Shown in pieces: positions 8,701 to 15,253 of a stretch of 64,000 nt of DNA; position 1 is the stretch's first letter; each line of letters starts with the position of its first letter. Made by a program: the position numbers and the translations under genes. The DNA is taken from positions 62,001 through 126,000 of the forward strand of contig CAVTIS010000018.1 of assembly GCA_963734845.1 (NCBI GenBank), written 5' to 3'. The notes below the pieces were generated by a model. That model was not told where the DNA came from. It searched no databases and saw only the letters and a program-made list of their open reading frames with translations. Origin of the DNA: JAKAVN01 sp963734845. GTDB lineage: Bacteria; Desulfobacterota; Binatia; Binatales; Binataceae.

Positions 8701-9932
8701 TCCTCGCTGGTTGCGAGCTGGCGCCGGTTTATCTCCAGTTCGCGCAGCTCGACCGCGAGGACCTCTCGTGCGCGGGTCAATTCGTGCTGTGTCCGCTTGA
8801 GGTCGGTGATATCGCGCGCCATCGAAATGACGCATTGCTCGCCGCCGAGCTCGACCATTGCCGCCGAAACCAGGCTCGGCACCACGCGGCCGTCTTTGTT
8901 GCGCAACTCGGCTTCGAAATTGCGCACGCTGCCGTGCGCGCGCAGCCGGCGCACCAACTCGCGGAGCTGAGGGCGGTTCCAGCGGCCCACCTTGACAGCC
9001 GCGACGCCGAGGATTTCTTCGCGTGTGTAGCCGGTCTTGAGGAACTCGCGGTTGACCTCGAGCGTGGCGCCGTCCGACATGCGCGTGATCGCGATGTTGT
9101 CCGGGGCGGAGTCGAAGACCGTGCGCAGCATCGCTTCACCCTCGCGCAGGCGGCGCTCGGCAATCTCGCGCTCGGCCATGATAGCCGCGCTCTCCGCAAG
9201 CGCTTCGGTCAGTACCTGACGGCTCGTGCGTAGCCGGTCCATCCACGCGATCAGTTCGGCCCGGTGACGCTCGCGCATCGCAAGGATGAAGTGTCCCAGG
9301 ATGATCGCCAGAGCGACGCTGAGGAATTGGTAGGCGGTTTGCGGGTCGACCGACCCACGCATCAGCCCCGCCCATGCCGCGACCCACAGCGCGATCGCGC
9401 TCAATCCCGCCTGCCAGCGAGCCGACCATCGCAGCAGCGCGCCAGCCCCGATCAGTGTGAAGGCCACTGTGATGAACAGCGGCGCGATCTCCCCAGTGAG
9501 CAGCCTCAACCCTAACGTCAGGCCATAGATCGCTAACAAGTTTGCAAAACAGACCGGCCGCCAGTTGCGCTCGAACCATTTCGACGTCGTGAGCGCCAAT
9601 ACGAGCGTGGAGAAACCCGCCGCGCCGGCGTGCAGCGCGACAATCGCCGGCGTCAGAGGTGGAGAAATGGAAATGTCGAGGACGAAATAGGCAATCTCAA
9701 GCGCAACCAGCAGGGCCGCTCCCCAGCGCATCAAGCGCAAATTGAAGGCCCAAATTCTCGCGTCGGAATCGAAAGCTTCGACGGGACTTTCGTGCTCGCA
9801 CGCCGTTGTTTTCGCAGTTCCAGGCGGCGCCGTGGATATCACGGCATCCGCCCACATCCGCCCACCGAGGGTGGAGTCCGACGGCTCGGGTTTCCTGACG
9901 GCCATCGATGCGATCCCCTGGCTCTTTGCCAA
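5721..9932 (-). CDS. Membrane-bound hybrid sensor histidine kinase with three PAS, two REC and HPt domains
   Basis: A 1403-residue phosphorelay sensor. Residues about 65-220 hold several hydrophobic helices. Three PAS domains with PAC ends follow, beginning near residues 265, 410 and 567, each joined by similar Leu/Arg/Glu-rich linkers, so they look like internal duplicates. The HisKA domain has the phospho-acceptor His714 (SHEIRTP) and the ATPase domain has NAIKFTE, DTGIGIP and GGTGLGLA. Receiver 1 (about 982-1105) is degenerate: the acceptor Asp position is Ala1037. Receiver 2 (about 1153-1275) is canonical with Asp1205 and the Lys of TKP. The HPt domain carries His1347 in HKMKGEGGSYG. The signal therefore probably goes His714, Asp1205, His1347, then to an unlinked regulator. 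TTG 9932 opens the frame; ATG 9905, preceded by AGGGG, is an equally good start. Confidence 0.93.
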   Translation of the reverse strand: MAKSQGIASMAVRKPEPSDSTLGGRMWADAVISTAPPGTAKTTACEHESPVEAFDSDARIWAFNLRLMRWGAALLVALEIAYFVLDISISPPLTPAIVALHAGAAGFSTLVLALTTSKWFERNWRPVCFANLLAIYGLTLGLRLLTGEIAPLFITVAFTLIGAGALLRWSARWQAGLSAIALWVAAWAGLMRGSVDPQTAYQFLSVALAIILGHFILAMRERHRAELIAWMDRLRTSRQVLTEALAESAAIMAEREIAERRLREGEAMLRTVFDSAPDNIAITRMSDGATLEVNREFLKTGYTREEILGVAAVKVGRWNRPQLRELVRRLRAHGSVRNFEAELRNKDGRVVPSLVSAAMVELGGEQCVISMARDITDLKRTQHELTRAREVLAVELRELEINRRQLATSEDKLRKVLEASGDVITINDLKTGHFLDVNQVFCDVMGYTRKEVLGRSALELGVWVYPDEVRNLLHLLKTEGRARNLECTFRMKDGRLADHLVSASLIRLDGETCIVSATRDVSELKRTERELRAAREALAVELRELEVSQSQLRREITDRELAQHRLQESEQTLRRIFEASLDSITIKRLSDGRYLEVNNAFFDVTGYSREEALGKTADDLDFWVDRAHEAAVFEKIRAERVIRNVEADFRVRGGRIVSALVSSAVVDLGGEPCVVSIARDISELKQTEHELIAAREAALAASEAKSHFLSVMSHEIRTPMNAILGMADLLWETSLTAEQRRYLDTMRNNGTSLLNLVNGILDLSKVESGRLSLEHADFDLVELAEDVMETLGVRAHEKGLELALRIPSTFSTALIGDPLRLRQILINLLSNAIKFTERGEVTLTIEAVDSAEPDDSIGAQPRQSLAAPAAREAASPAATSAPARCQLLRFAVHDTGIGIPAKQQDAIFANFIQADSTVSRKYGGTGLGLAIVKRLVELMNGKITVESSPREGSTFSFTIALELQPATVRPPAYAGMARLAGRKVLVADGSSTNRAILAELLALAGAEVFLAADGAGALSELVRAREAGQPYDAMLAANRMPEPDGAGIAQQIMSASHTAREGIVLMLTANDLNSQLGRLRERALQEGQRCRYVLKPVRRGDLWTTVAAVCAGAVDEHALHNDAATPSVNDRGASHDFRLKRAAPSRAAVVLKKPLRILLAEDSPDNRLLVEAYLKDTPYQLDHAENGKVAVHKFMTGHYDAIVMDIQMPVMDGYEAVAEIRRLEQGDHRRPTPIIALTASAHDEAVRRSLKMGCDAHVTKPVKRSTLLETIRGAVEPAVQGAPSGAAMPANGAGGTAMVPDQPIVVQIDQDLSDLVPGFLGRKREDARALRSAVERGDADTIARLGHKMKGEGGSYGLDAITDFGRDLEQAGKEKDFDAAQRLGRDLTDFLERLEIVYRPVEE

Positions 9933-10214
9933 CAGCCCACTCAGACCTAAGCGCCGCTCTAGGTTAGCAAGTCAAAGTAACAAGTGCGATTCTCCCCTTT
10001 TACGGCTTAATCCATGCAGGGAAGCTCGCCATCATCTATCGGCTGAAGGTGTCGGCTCATTGCCAACACGTCTGGCTAATTTTGACTCAGAACTGAGACA
10101 TCGACAGCCGCGGACTGTCTCGGAAAAGATACAGGAAGTGGCGTTCCCCCGTCACGCGAATAGAGGGAGCATGAAGCGCGCCACGGGGATGGAACGCATA
10201 ACGACGCGTCAAAC

Positions 10215-11387
10215 TCAGACAGTGGCAAGGACGCGCGTAAAGTCCTCGATCAGATCCTCGGTCGCTTCGAGCCCAACGGATAGCCGTATCAATCCCTCCC
10301 CGATTCCTGCGCGCGAGCGCTCCTCGGACGTCATACCGGAGTGCGAAGTCGTCGCGGGCCGCGTGATCAGGCTCTCGACTCCGCCCAGGCTGGGCGCCGA
10401 GATTGGCAACGTCACACGGTCGATGAAACTGTCGGCGGCGACGACGCCGCCCTCCAGTTCGAAGCTCAGCATCCCGCCGAACCCGTCGAGCAGTTCGCAG
10501 GCACGCAGATGGTCGGGGCTGCTCTCGAGGCCCGGGTAGTTGACCTGCCGGACGCTGGGGTGGCCCTCGAGGAAGCGCGCTATTTTGAGCGCGCTTTCGT
10601 TCTGGTAGCGGACCCGCACGGCCAGGGTCTTCATCCCGCGATGCAGCAGGAAGCAGGCGTGGGGATCCAGCACGCCGCCCAGATGGTTGAGCTTGTGCGC
10701 GACTTTTTCAACCAGCTGCGCGCGTCCGATTATCGCGCCGGCCACGATATCGGAGTGGCCGTTCAAATACTTGGTGCAACTGTGCACAGAGAGATCGAAG
10801 CCGGCCTCCGCCGGACGAAAGTTCACCGGGCTGGCGAAGGTGTTGTCGATGATCGACACCAGCCCATGCGCGGCGGCGAAGTCGACCACCGCGCCCAGGT
10901 CCGCCACGCTCATCAACGGATTGGAAATCGTCTCGACGTAGATCGCGCGCGTGCGCTCGGTGAGTTGCTCGCGCCATGACGCCGGGTCATTGGCGTCGAT
11001 GAAGTCCGTACCGATCTGCAGCGCGGGCAGGTCGGCGGTCAACAGGTCGTGAGTGCCGCCATATAGACAACCCTGCGCCAGCAGCCGGTCGCCCGCGCCC
11101 AGCAATGCCAGCAGCGTTGTTGAAATCGCCGCCATTCCGCTCCCCGCCACCAGCGCCGCGTCCGCATTTTCAAGCGCCGCCAGCTTGCGATGGAGCACGT
11201 CGTGATTGGGCGTGTTGCTCAGCCGGATGTAGCGGAGGTCGTGGTAGTTCTGCTCACCGCGATAGGCGAAGGTCGCCGACTGGAAAATCGGCATGGCCAC
11301 CGCGCCGCCGATACGCGGTTCGGGTTCCCCCGCATGGATAAGTTTGGTATCGATCGCCCGGATGACTTTCGGGATAACCTTCGTCAT
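10215..11387 (-). CDS. Cys/Met metabolism PLP-dependent enzyme (cystathionine gamma-synthase/lyase or methionine gamma-lyase type)
   Basis: A 390-residue fold-type I PLP enzyme of transsulfuration. Visible signatures are a SATF segment near residue 40, AALVAGSGMAAIS (PLP phosphate), DNTFASPV with the Asp that pairs with the pyridine nitrogen, the Schiff-base Lys in SVHSCTKYLNGHSD and SLGGVESLI near the C-terminus. The family covers MetB, MetC, cystathionine gamma-lyase, methionine gamma-lyase and sulfhydrylases; sequence alone does not separate them here. ATG 11387 is chosen because GGAGGAACG lies just upstream; the frame stays open to 11408. It is divergent from the ThiO-like gene, with a 218-bp shared upstream region. 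No other methionine or cysteine gene is nearby. Confidence 0.9.
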   Translation of the reverse strand: MTKVIPKVIRAIDTKLIHAGEPEPRIGGAVAMPIFQSATFAYRGEQNYHDLRYIRLSNTPNHDVLHRKLAALENADAALVAGSGMAAISTTLLALLGAGDRLLAQGCLYGGTHDLLTADLPALQIGTDFIDANDPASWREQLTERTRAIYVETISNPLMSVADLGAVVDFAAAHGLVSIIDNTFASPVNFRPAEAGFDLSVHSCTKYLNGHSDIVAGAIIGRAQLVEKVAHKLNHLGGVLDPHACFLLHRGMKTLAVRVRYQNESALKIARFLEGHPSVRQVNYPGLESSPDHLRACELLDGFGGMLSFELEGGVVAADSFIDRVTLPISAPSLGGVESLITRPATTSHSGMTSEERSRAGIGEGLIRLSVGLEATEDLIEDFTRVLATV

Positions 11388-11605
11388 GGCGCGTTCCTCC
11401 GCGGGCATAGCTCCAACCCTGCAGCATGGTTCGGCAGCCTGTTCGCGACGCCGAAGTTCAGCCCTCAGGATGGTCTTTTAGCATCACGATCGGCGCTTTC
11501 ACACCGTCCGACTGCCTTTCCCACCAGGCAGGCCACAGCTAAGCTGAAGGCCTGTGGATGTGCGCGCGCCCGCGTGCGCACGCCCGGGCCAGGGAGCGCA
11601 AGGTA

Positions 11606-12736
11606 TTGAAGGCGATCGTCATCGGCGGTGGAATAATCGGATGCTCTGTCGCTTGGCGGCTGGCCGCAGAGGGCGTCGCCACCACCGTGCTCGAGCGCGG
11701 CCGGATGGGCCAGGAAGCGTCGTGGGCAGCAGCCGGGATGATTGCGCCGCAGGCGGAAGCCGACGGTCCCGGCCCGTTCTTCGATTTTTGTATGAAAGCG
11801 CGCGACGCTTTCGAGGCGATCGTCGATCGCCTGGTGCGCGAAGGCGGCGTTGACCCCGAATACGACCGCGCCGGAATCCTTTACGTCGCACTGGACGCGG
11901 ACGAGCGCGTCCAACTCGAGCGGCGGGCCCGCTGGCAGCGCGGCGTGGGCGCCACGGTGGAGGAGCTGAGCGGCGCCGAGGCGCGGCGGCTCGAACCGAT
12001 GCTCTCGCCGGAAGCCATCTACGCCATTCACATGCCGACCAACCGGCGCACCGACAATCGCAAGCTCACCCAGGCCTATGCCGCCGCCGCGCGCAGGGCG
12101 GGCGCCGAATTCGTCGAGGGCGCGCGCGTCGAGGCGCTGGCGCTTCGCGGCGGACGCGCGAGCGGCGACGTTACGCGGGCCGACGGCGTGGTGATGGATG
12201 ACGGTTCGACCCGCGAGGCCGACGTCGTGGTCAACGCGGCCGGCTCATGGGCCAGCGAAATTCGCGGCCTGGAAGCCGACCGCGTGAAGCTTCATCCGGT
12301 GCGCGGCCAGATCGTATGCTTCGACGTTGCGCCCGCGACCATCGGTCCCGCCTTGTTTTCCTTGCGCGGCTACCTGGTGCCGCGGCGCGACGGCCGCTTG
12401 CTCGCGGGCTCGACGATGGAAGAGGCCGGCTACAACAAGAGCGTCACGTTGGCGGGTCTCGAGAAGATCGCGCGCGGTGCGGCCGCGATCGTCCCCACGC
12501 TGGGCGGCGCCCCGTTTCGCGAAGCGTGGGCCGGCCTGCGCCCCGCCACTCGCGACCTCCTGCCCGTGCTCGGTTTCTCGCCGAGCGTGTCCAACGTGTT
12601 ATGGGCCGCCGGCCACTTTCGCAGCGGCATCCTGCTCTCCGCAATCACCGGCGAGATAATCGCCGATTTGGTCAAGGGGCGCCGCCCCGCGGTAGAATTG
12701 GGCGCGTTTTCCGCCGCGCGTTTCAAGGAGCAATAG
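11606..12736 (+). CDS. thiO: Glycine oxidase ThiO-like FAD-dependent oxidoreductase
   Basis: A 376-residue DAO-family flavoenzyme. It begins with the Rossmann FAD motif AIVIGGGIIGCSVAWRLA, followed by LERGRMGQEASWAAAGMIAPQ, and ends with RPATRDLLPVLGF and GHFRSGILLSAITGEIIADL, all typical of ThiO. ThiO oxidises glycine to iminoglycine for the thiazole part of thiamine in species that lack ThiH. No thiS, thiG or other thi gene is visible, so the role could also be oxidation of another amino acid. The start is best put at TTG 11606, just before the FAD motif and after AGGGAGCGCAAGG; the frame is open to GTG 11558 but that stretch is Arg-rich and unlike the family. Its stop codon lies inside the first of three 12-bp repeats. 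Confidence 0.85.
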   Translation: MKAIVIGGGIIGCSVAWRLAAEGVATTVLERGRMGQEASWAAAGMIAPQAEADGPGPFFDFCMKARDAFEAIVDRLVREGGVDPEYDRAGILYVALDADERVQLERRARWQRGVGATVEELSGAEARRLEPMLSPEAIYAIHMPTNRRTDNRKLTQAYAAAARRAGAEFVEGARVEALALRGGRASGDVTRADGVVMDDGSTREADVVVNAAGSWASEIRGLEADRVKLHPVRGQIVCFDVAPATIGPALFSLRGYLVPRRDGRLLAGSTMEEAGYNKSVTLAGLEKIARGAAAIVPTLGGAPFREAWAGLRPATRDLLPVLGFSPSVSNVLWAAGHFRSGILLSAITGEIIADLVKGRRPAVELGAFSAARFKEQ

Positions 12737-12762
12737 CCGGAGCAATAACCGGAGCAATAACC
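12727..12762 (+). repeat. Three tandem copies of a 12-bp unit carrying GGAG
   Basis: Copies at 12727-12738 (GGAGCAATAGCC), 12739-12750 and 12751-12762 (both GGAGCAATAACC) run from the end of thiO to one base before the ATG at 12764. Each copy carries a Shine-Dalgarno-like GGAG and, in one frame, a stop codon. The last GGAG lies 9 bases before the ATG and is the likely working ribosome binding site. Confidence 0.9.
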
Positions 12763-12763
12763 A

Positions 12764-13111
12764 ATGACTCGAATCCTCGGCCTGATGCACGATCTGTTTT
12801 TTCGCTCCAAGGTGGACGCGGTCGCCCATGCCGTGGGAATCGACGTCGCATATGCCGGCTCGTTGGAAGAGGCCAACGCGCGATGCGCCGAACAGGCGCC
12901 CGCGATGATTTTCGTCGACCTCGCCGACCCGCTGTTTCCCGCGGTCGAGACCGCCGGTGCGATGCGTGCCGCGGCGCCCGCCGCGCGGCTTATCGGTTTC
13001 GCCTCACACGTCGATCTCAAGGCTCTAGGCGCGGCGCGCGAGGCGGGTTTCGAGATGACGCTCTCGCGCAGCGACTTCACTCAGCAGTTGCCCGACCTGC
13101 TCAAGTCGTAA
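12764..13111 (+). CDS. Degenerate CheY-like receiver protein
   Basis: A 115-residue single-domain protein with the alternating pattern of a receiver: beta-1 TRILGLM, a central MIFVDLADP strand whose Asp sits where the phospho-acceptor usually is, and a final ALGAAREAGFEMTLSRSDFTQQLPDLL. The acidic pair at the end of beta-1 is absent and the conserved Lys of beta-5 is replaced within SRSD. It may therefore act without phosphorylation. It follows thiO by 27 bp, which are filled by the 12-bp repeats. Similar stand-alone proteins often remain unannotated; a partner is not evident here. Confidence 0.65.
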   Translation: MTRILGLMHDLFFRSKVDAVAHAVGIDVAYAGSLEEANARCAEQAPAMIFVDLADPLFPAVETAGAMRAAAPAARLIGFASHVDLKALGAAREAGFEMTLSRSDFTQQLPDLLKS

Positions 13112-13174
13112 GCGCCGCGCGTTCCCTCGCTCGTCCGGGGGACGTCGCTAAGGAGCGCGGCCGACGAGCCCGCG

Positions 13175-13834
13175 ATGATGAAGTCAACCGTCAGATGGAC
13201 GTTCATCCTGGTGGGCACTGCCGCCTATTTTGCGCTGGCCGTGATCGGCCGGGGCGGCCCCGCAGCCTTTTTTTCCCACCCGCCGTTGGTTGCGCTGGCG
13301 ATAGCACTCTTCGCACTATCGGGAGCGGCGCTTTTCGCGGGCGGAAATGTGAGCCCCGGTGTGCGCGAGGACCGTGGCAACCGCTGGGTGCTCGTGGCTT
13401 TTGGAGTGCTGGGGCTGCTCGACTGTTATCTGCCGGCCTATACAGACCGCATCGATTGCTGGACCATCGACGGCGATGCCATACGATGGCTCGGCGTCCT
13501 TCTCTTCGCCACCGGCGGGGCACTACGGATCTGGCCGGTGTTCGTGCTCGGTCGGCGATTCAGCGGACTAGTCGCGATCCAGCCCGGCCATACGCTGCTC
13601 ACCACCGGCATGTACTCCGTCATTCGCCATCCCAGCTACCTGGGTTTGTTGGTCAATTCACTGGGATGGGGCTTGGCGTTTCGTTCGGGCGTGGGCGTGC
13701 TGTTGACGGCGCTCACGATGCTACCGCTCCTCGCACGCATCGGCGCGGAGGAGCGGCTGTTGCGCTCGCAGTTCGGCGACGAGTACGCAGCATACTGCGC
13801 CAGGACGTCGCGGTTGCTGCCGGGTTTCTACTAG
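13175..13834 (+). CDS. Isoprenylcysteine carboxyl methyltransferase-family membrane protein
   Basis: A 219-residue integral membrane protein with about five hydrophobic segments. The C-terminal half has the ICMT/PEMT-type methyltransferase signature: GMYSVIRHPSYLGLL, then RIGAEERLLRSQFGDEYAAY and a final LLPGFY. Eukaryotic members methylate prenylated Cys and bacterial relatives methylate phospholipid head groups or other lipids; the bacterial substrate is mostly unknown. ATG 13175 follows AAGGAGCGCGG. With pcs at 54 kb the host already has a phosphatidylcholine route, so a phospholipid role is possible but not shown. It converges with the FecR-domain gene. Confidence 0.8.
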   Translation: MMKSTVRWTFILVGTAAYFALAVIGRGGPAAFFSHPPLVALAIALFALSGAALFAGGNVSPGVREDRGNRWVLVAFGVLGLLDCYLPAYTDRIDCWTIDGDAIRWLGVLLFATGGALRIWPVFVLGRRFSGLVAIQPGHTLLTTGMYSVIRHPSYLGLLVNSLGWGLAFRSGVGVLLTALTMLPLLARIGAEERLLRSQFGDEYAAYCARTSRLLPGFY

Positions 13835-13878
13835 GGTTGAGAGGTGCGTATCCCCAAAGCGCGACCGACGCTGCCGGT

Positions 13879-14457
13879 TCAGGGCGTCGCGGGTGGCGGC
13901 TGCCCTTCGTGATACGAGACGTCGAACATGGTGCCGCGAGCGGAAGCAACGGCGTTGGGAGTATGAACCTCGAAATTAGGCGCGCCGCCAGGGCTGGTGT
14001 GAACGAGGCTCCGTACCAGGCCGCCCAGCAGAGTGATCTTGGTGCTAGCCCGTGAGCCATCGGGATTAAGAATGTTTTCCGTTAGCACAAGAGTGCTCGA
14101 TTCGTTCAGTTCCAGCTGGCTGCCATCGCCGAGACCGATCGTCATGCGGCTGTTCGGTCCAGTCGTAAGCTTGTCGCCGACTATCAGACGGGTGCCGTCG
14201 GCGGCCTGGATCGACTTGCCAGCGCGCTCTACCGTGCAAGTTCCAGTGACAACTCCCACCGAAGCGCCCGATGCCTGCGCCCAGGCATGAGTCGCAAACA
14301 TCAAGAGGGCAATCGCAAACGTCGCTGAAGCTGCGATCCTCTTTATTTCCAACAACGGCAATAAGGTCACTCGCGCGTTCTTGTACAGGCTATGAACATT
14401 GTCCACTGTCGGTGCCTCCGTGGTTCGATACAAGTCTGACCGTGCGCTATCGCTCAA
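13879..14457 (-). CDS. FecR-domain secreted protein
   Basis: The protein has a hydrophobic signal segment (ATFAIALLMFATHAWAQ) and then a FecR domain of about 110 residues: VGVVTGTCTVERAGK, LIVGDKLTTGPNSRMTIGLGDGS and FEVHTPNAVASARGT. In known FecR proteins this domain passes a siderophore signal to a sigma factor. In this class, with no sigma factor beside it, it is more often a periplasmic or surface domain of unknown role. The frame opens at 14457 (192 residues), but GTG 14370 would place the signal peptide directly at the N-terminus and is at least as likely. The protein stops soon after the FecR domain. Confidence 0.75.
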   Translation of the reverse strand: MSDSARSDLYRTTEAPTVDNVHSLYKNARVTLLPLLEIKRIAASATFAIALLMFATHAWAQASGASVGVVTGTCTVERAGKSIQAADGTRLIVGDKLTTGPNSRMTIGLGDGSQLELNESSTLVLTENILNPDGSRASTKITLLGGLVRSLVHTSPGGAPNFEVHTPNAVASARGTMFDVSYHEGQPPPATP

Positions 14458-14649
14458 CCAGCTCGCAGACGTATCACGCTACCATTAAACATAGGATCGA
14501 TTCTTCGTTTTAACGCCCCTTGGCAATTGTAAGCTTCTTTTGTGATGTTTGAAAGACCTCGGGCAAGGCTCAACCGGGGAGCATCCGATCCTCATTCTCG
14601 GTCGTTCTGATTTCCTCAAAAAAAACGGAATCTAAAAAAAATCTAGAAG

Positions 14650-15180
14650 TTATCGATTTCTCGAAGAGCTGTGACCGGCCTTGATACGAATGATCCGGCC
14701 GGCATTTTCGGGCTTGGGCAAACCTGAGTGCGCGGTCGCCATCAGGCCGAGCCGGCGCATCGTCTCGTCCGGCCACGGCATTGTGCGCCGCGACTTGTAC
14801 TCGACGTTGATCATCAGCACTTCGTTGGTAGCGACCGGCCATCCTTCTTCGCCGTGATACATGTGATGAAAAAGATGCAGGCGTTTCGCGTCGTGGTCGA
14901 GGATCTGTGAAGTGACTCGCAAGGGCGCGCCGAGGCGGACCTCGCGCGCATAAGCAAGATGAGTTTCAAGCACGAACAGCATGCCAAGCTCATGCTGCGT
15001 GTAGAGCGGGCCGACTCCGAGCAGAGCGCACAGGACATCGGCGGCCTGGTCGAAGACCGTCACGTACACTGCCATGTTCATATGACCGTATGAATCGATC
15101 CACTCGGGAAGTACGGCGGCGCGGTAACGATCCAATGGAGCGCTGAGATCCAGTTCAGGAAGAGGATAGGGGAAGGTCAT
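14650..15180 (-). CDS. Hotdog-fold acyl-CoA thioesterase family protein
   Basis: A 176-residue 4HBT-type thioesterase. The segment LPEWIDSYGHMNMAVYVTVFDQA is characteristic: the Asp and the His-Met-Asn stretch belong to the hotdog active-site loop. HLAYAREVRLGAPLRVTSQI and HMYHGEEGWPVATNEVLMINV match the following strands. It probably hydrolyses a short or modified acyl-CoA; related domains are fused to carnitine dehydrogenases. ATG 15180 has AAGGAGGCG upstream. It is divergent from the Lhr helicase across 73 bp. The 192 bp beyond its stop hold two runs of eight T on its strand (within 14617-14643), possibly part of its transcription end. Confidence 0.85.
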   Translation of the reverse strand: MTFPYPLPELDLSAPLDRYRAAVLPEWIDSYGHMNMAVYVTVFDQAADVLCALLGVGPLYTQHELGMLFVLETHLAYAREVRLGAPLRVTSQILDHDAKRLHLFHHMYHGEEGWPVATNEVLMINVEYKSRRTMPWPDETMRRLGLMATAHSGLPKPENAGRIIRIKAGHSSSRNR

Positions 15181-15253
15181 TTGCGCGTCGCGCCTCCTTG
15201 TGCTTTTAAGAGCCTGCCGGATCGAGCAATCCAGATGCTATAAGTATCGGACG

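Noticed and set aside
10095..10121. Inverted repeat (GAGACA/TGTCTC) between the PLP-enzyme and kinase genes
   Set aside because: Only six pairs, no T-run, no clear placement as operator; kept as background.
9742..10539. 265-codon plus-strand frame across the kinase start and the PLP-enzyme gene
   Set aside because: It overlaps two clear genes on the other strand and is Arg/Ser-rich as expected for an antisense shadow in GC-rich DNA.
11465..12031. Minus-strand frame of 188 codons opposite the ThiO-like gene
   Set aside because: Antisense shadow; the plus frame has the full FAD motif and family blocks.
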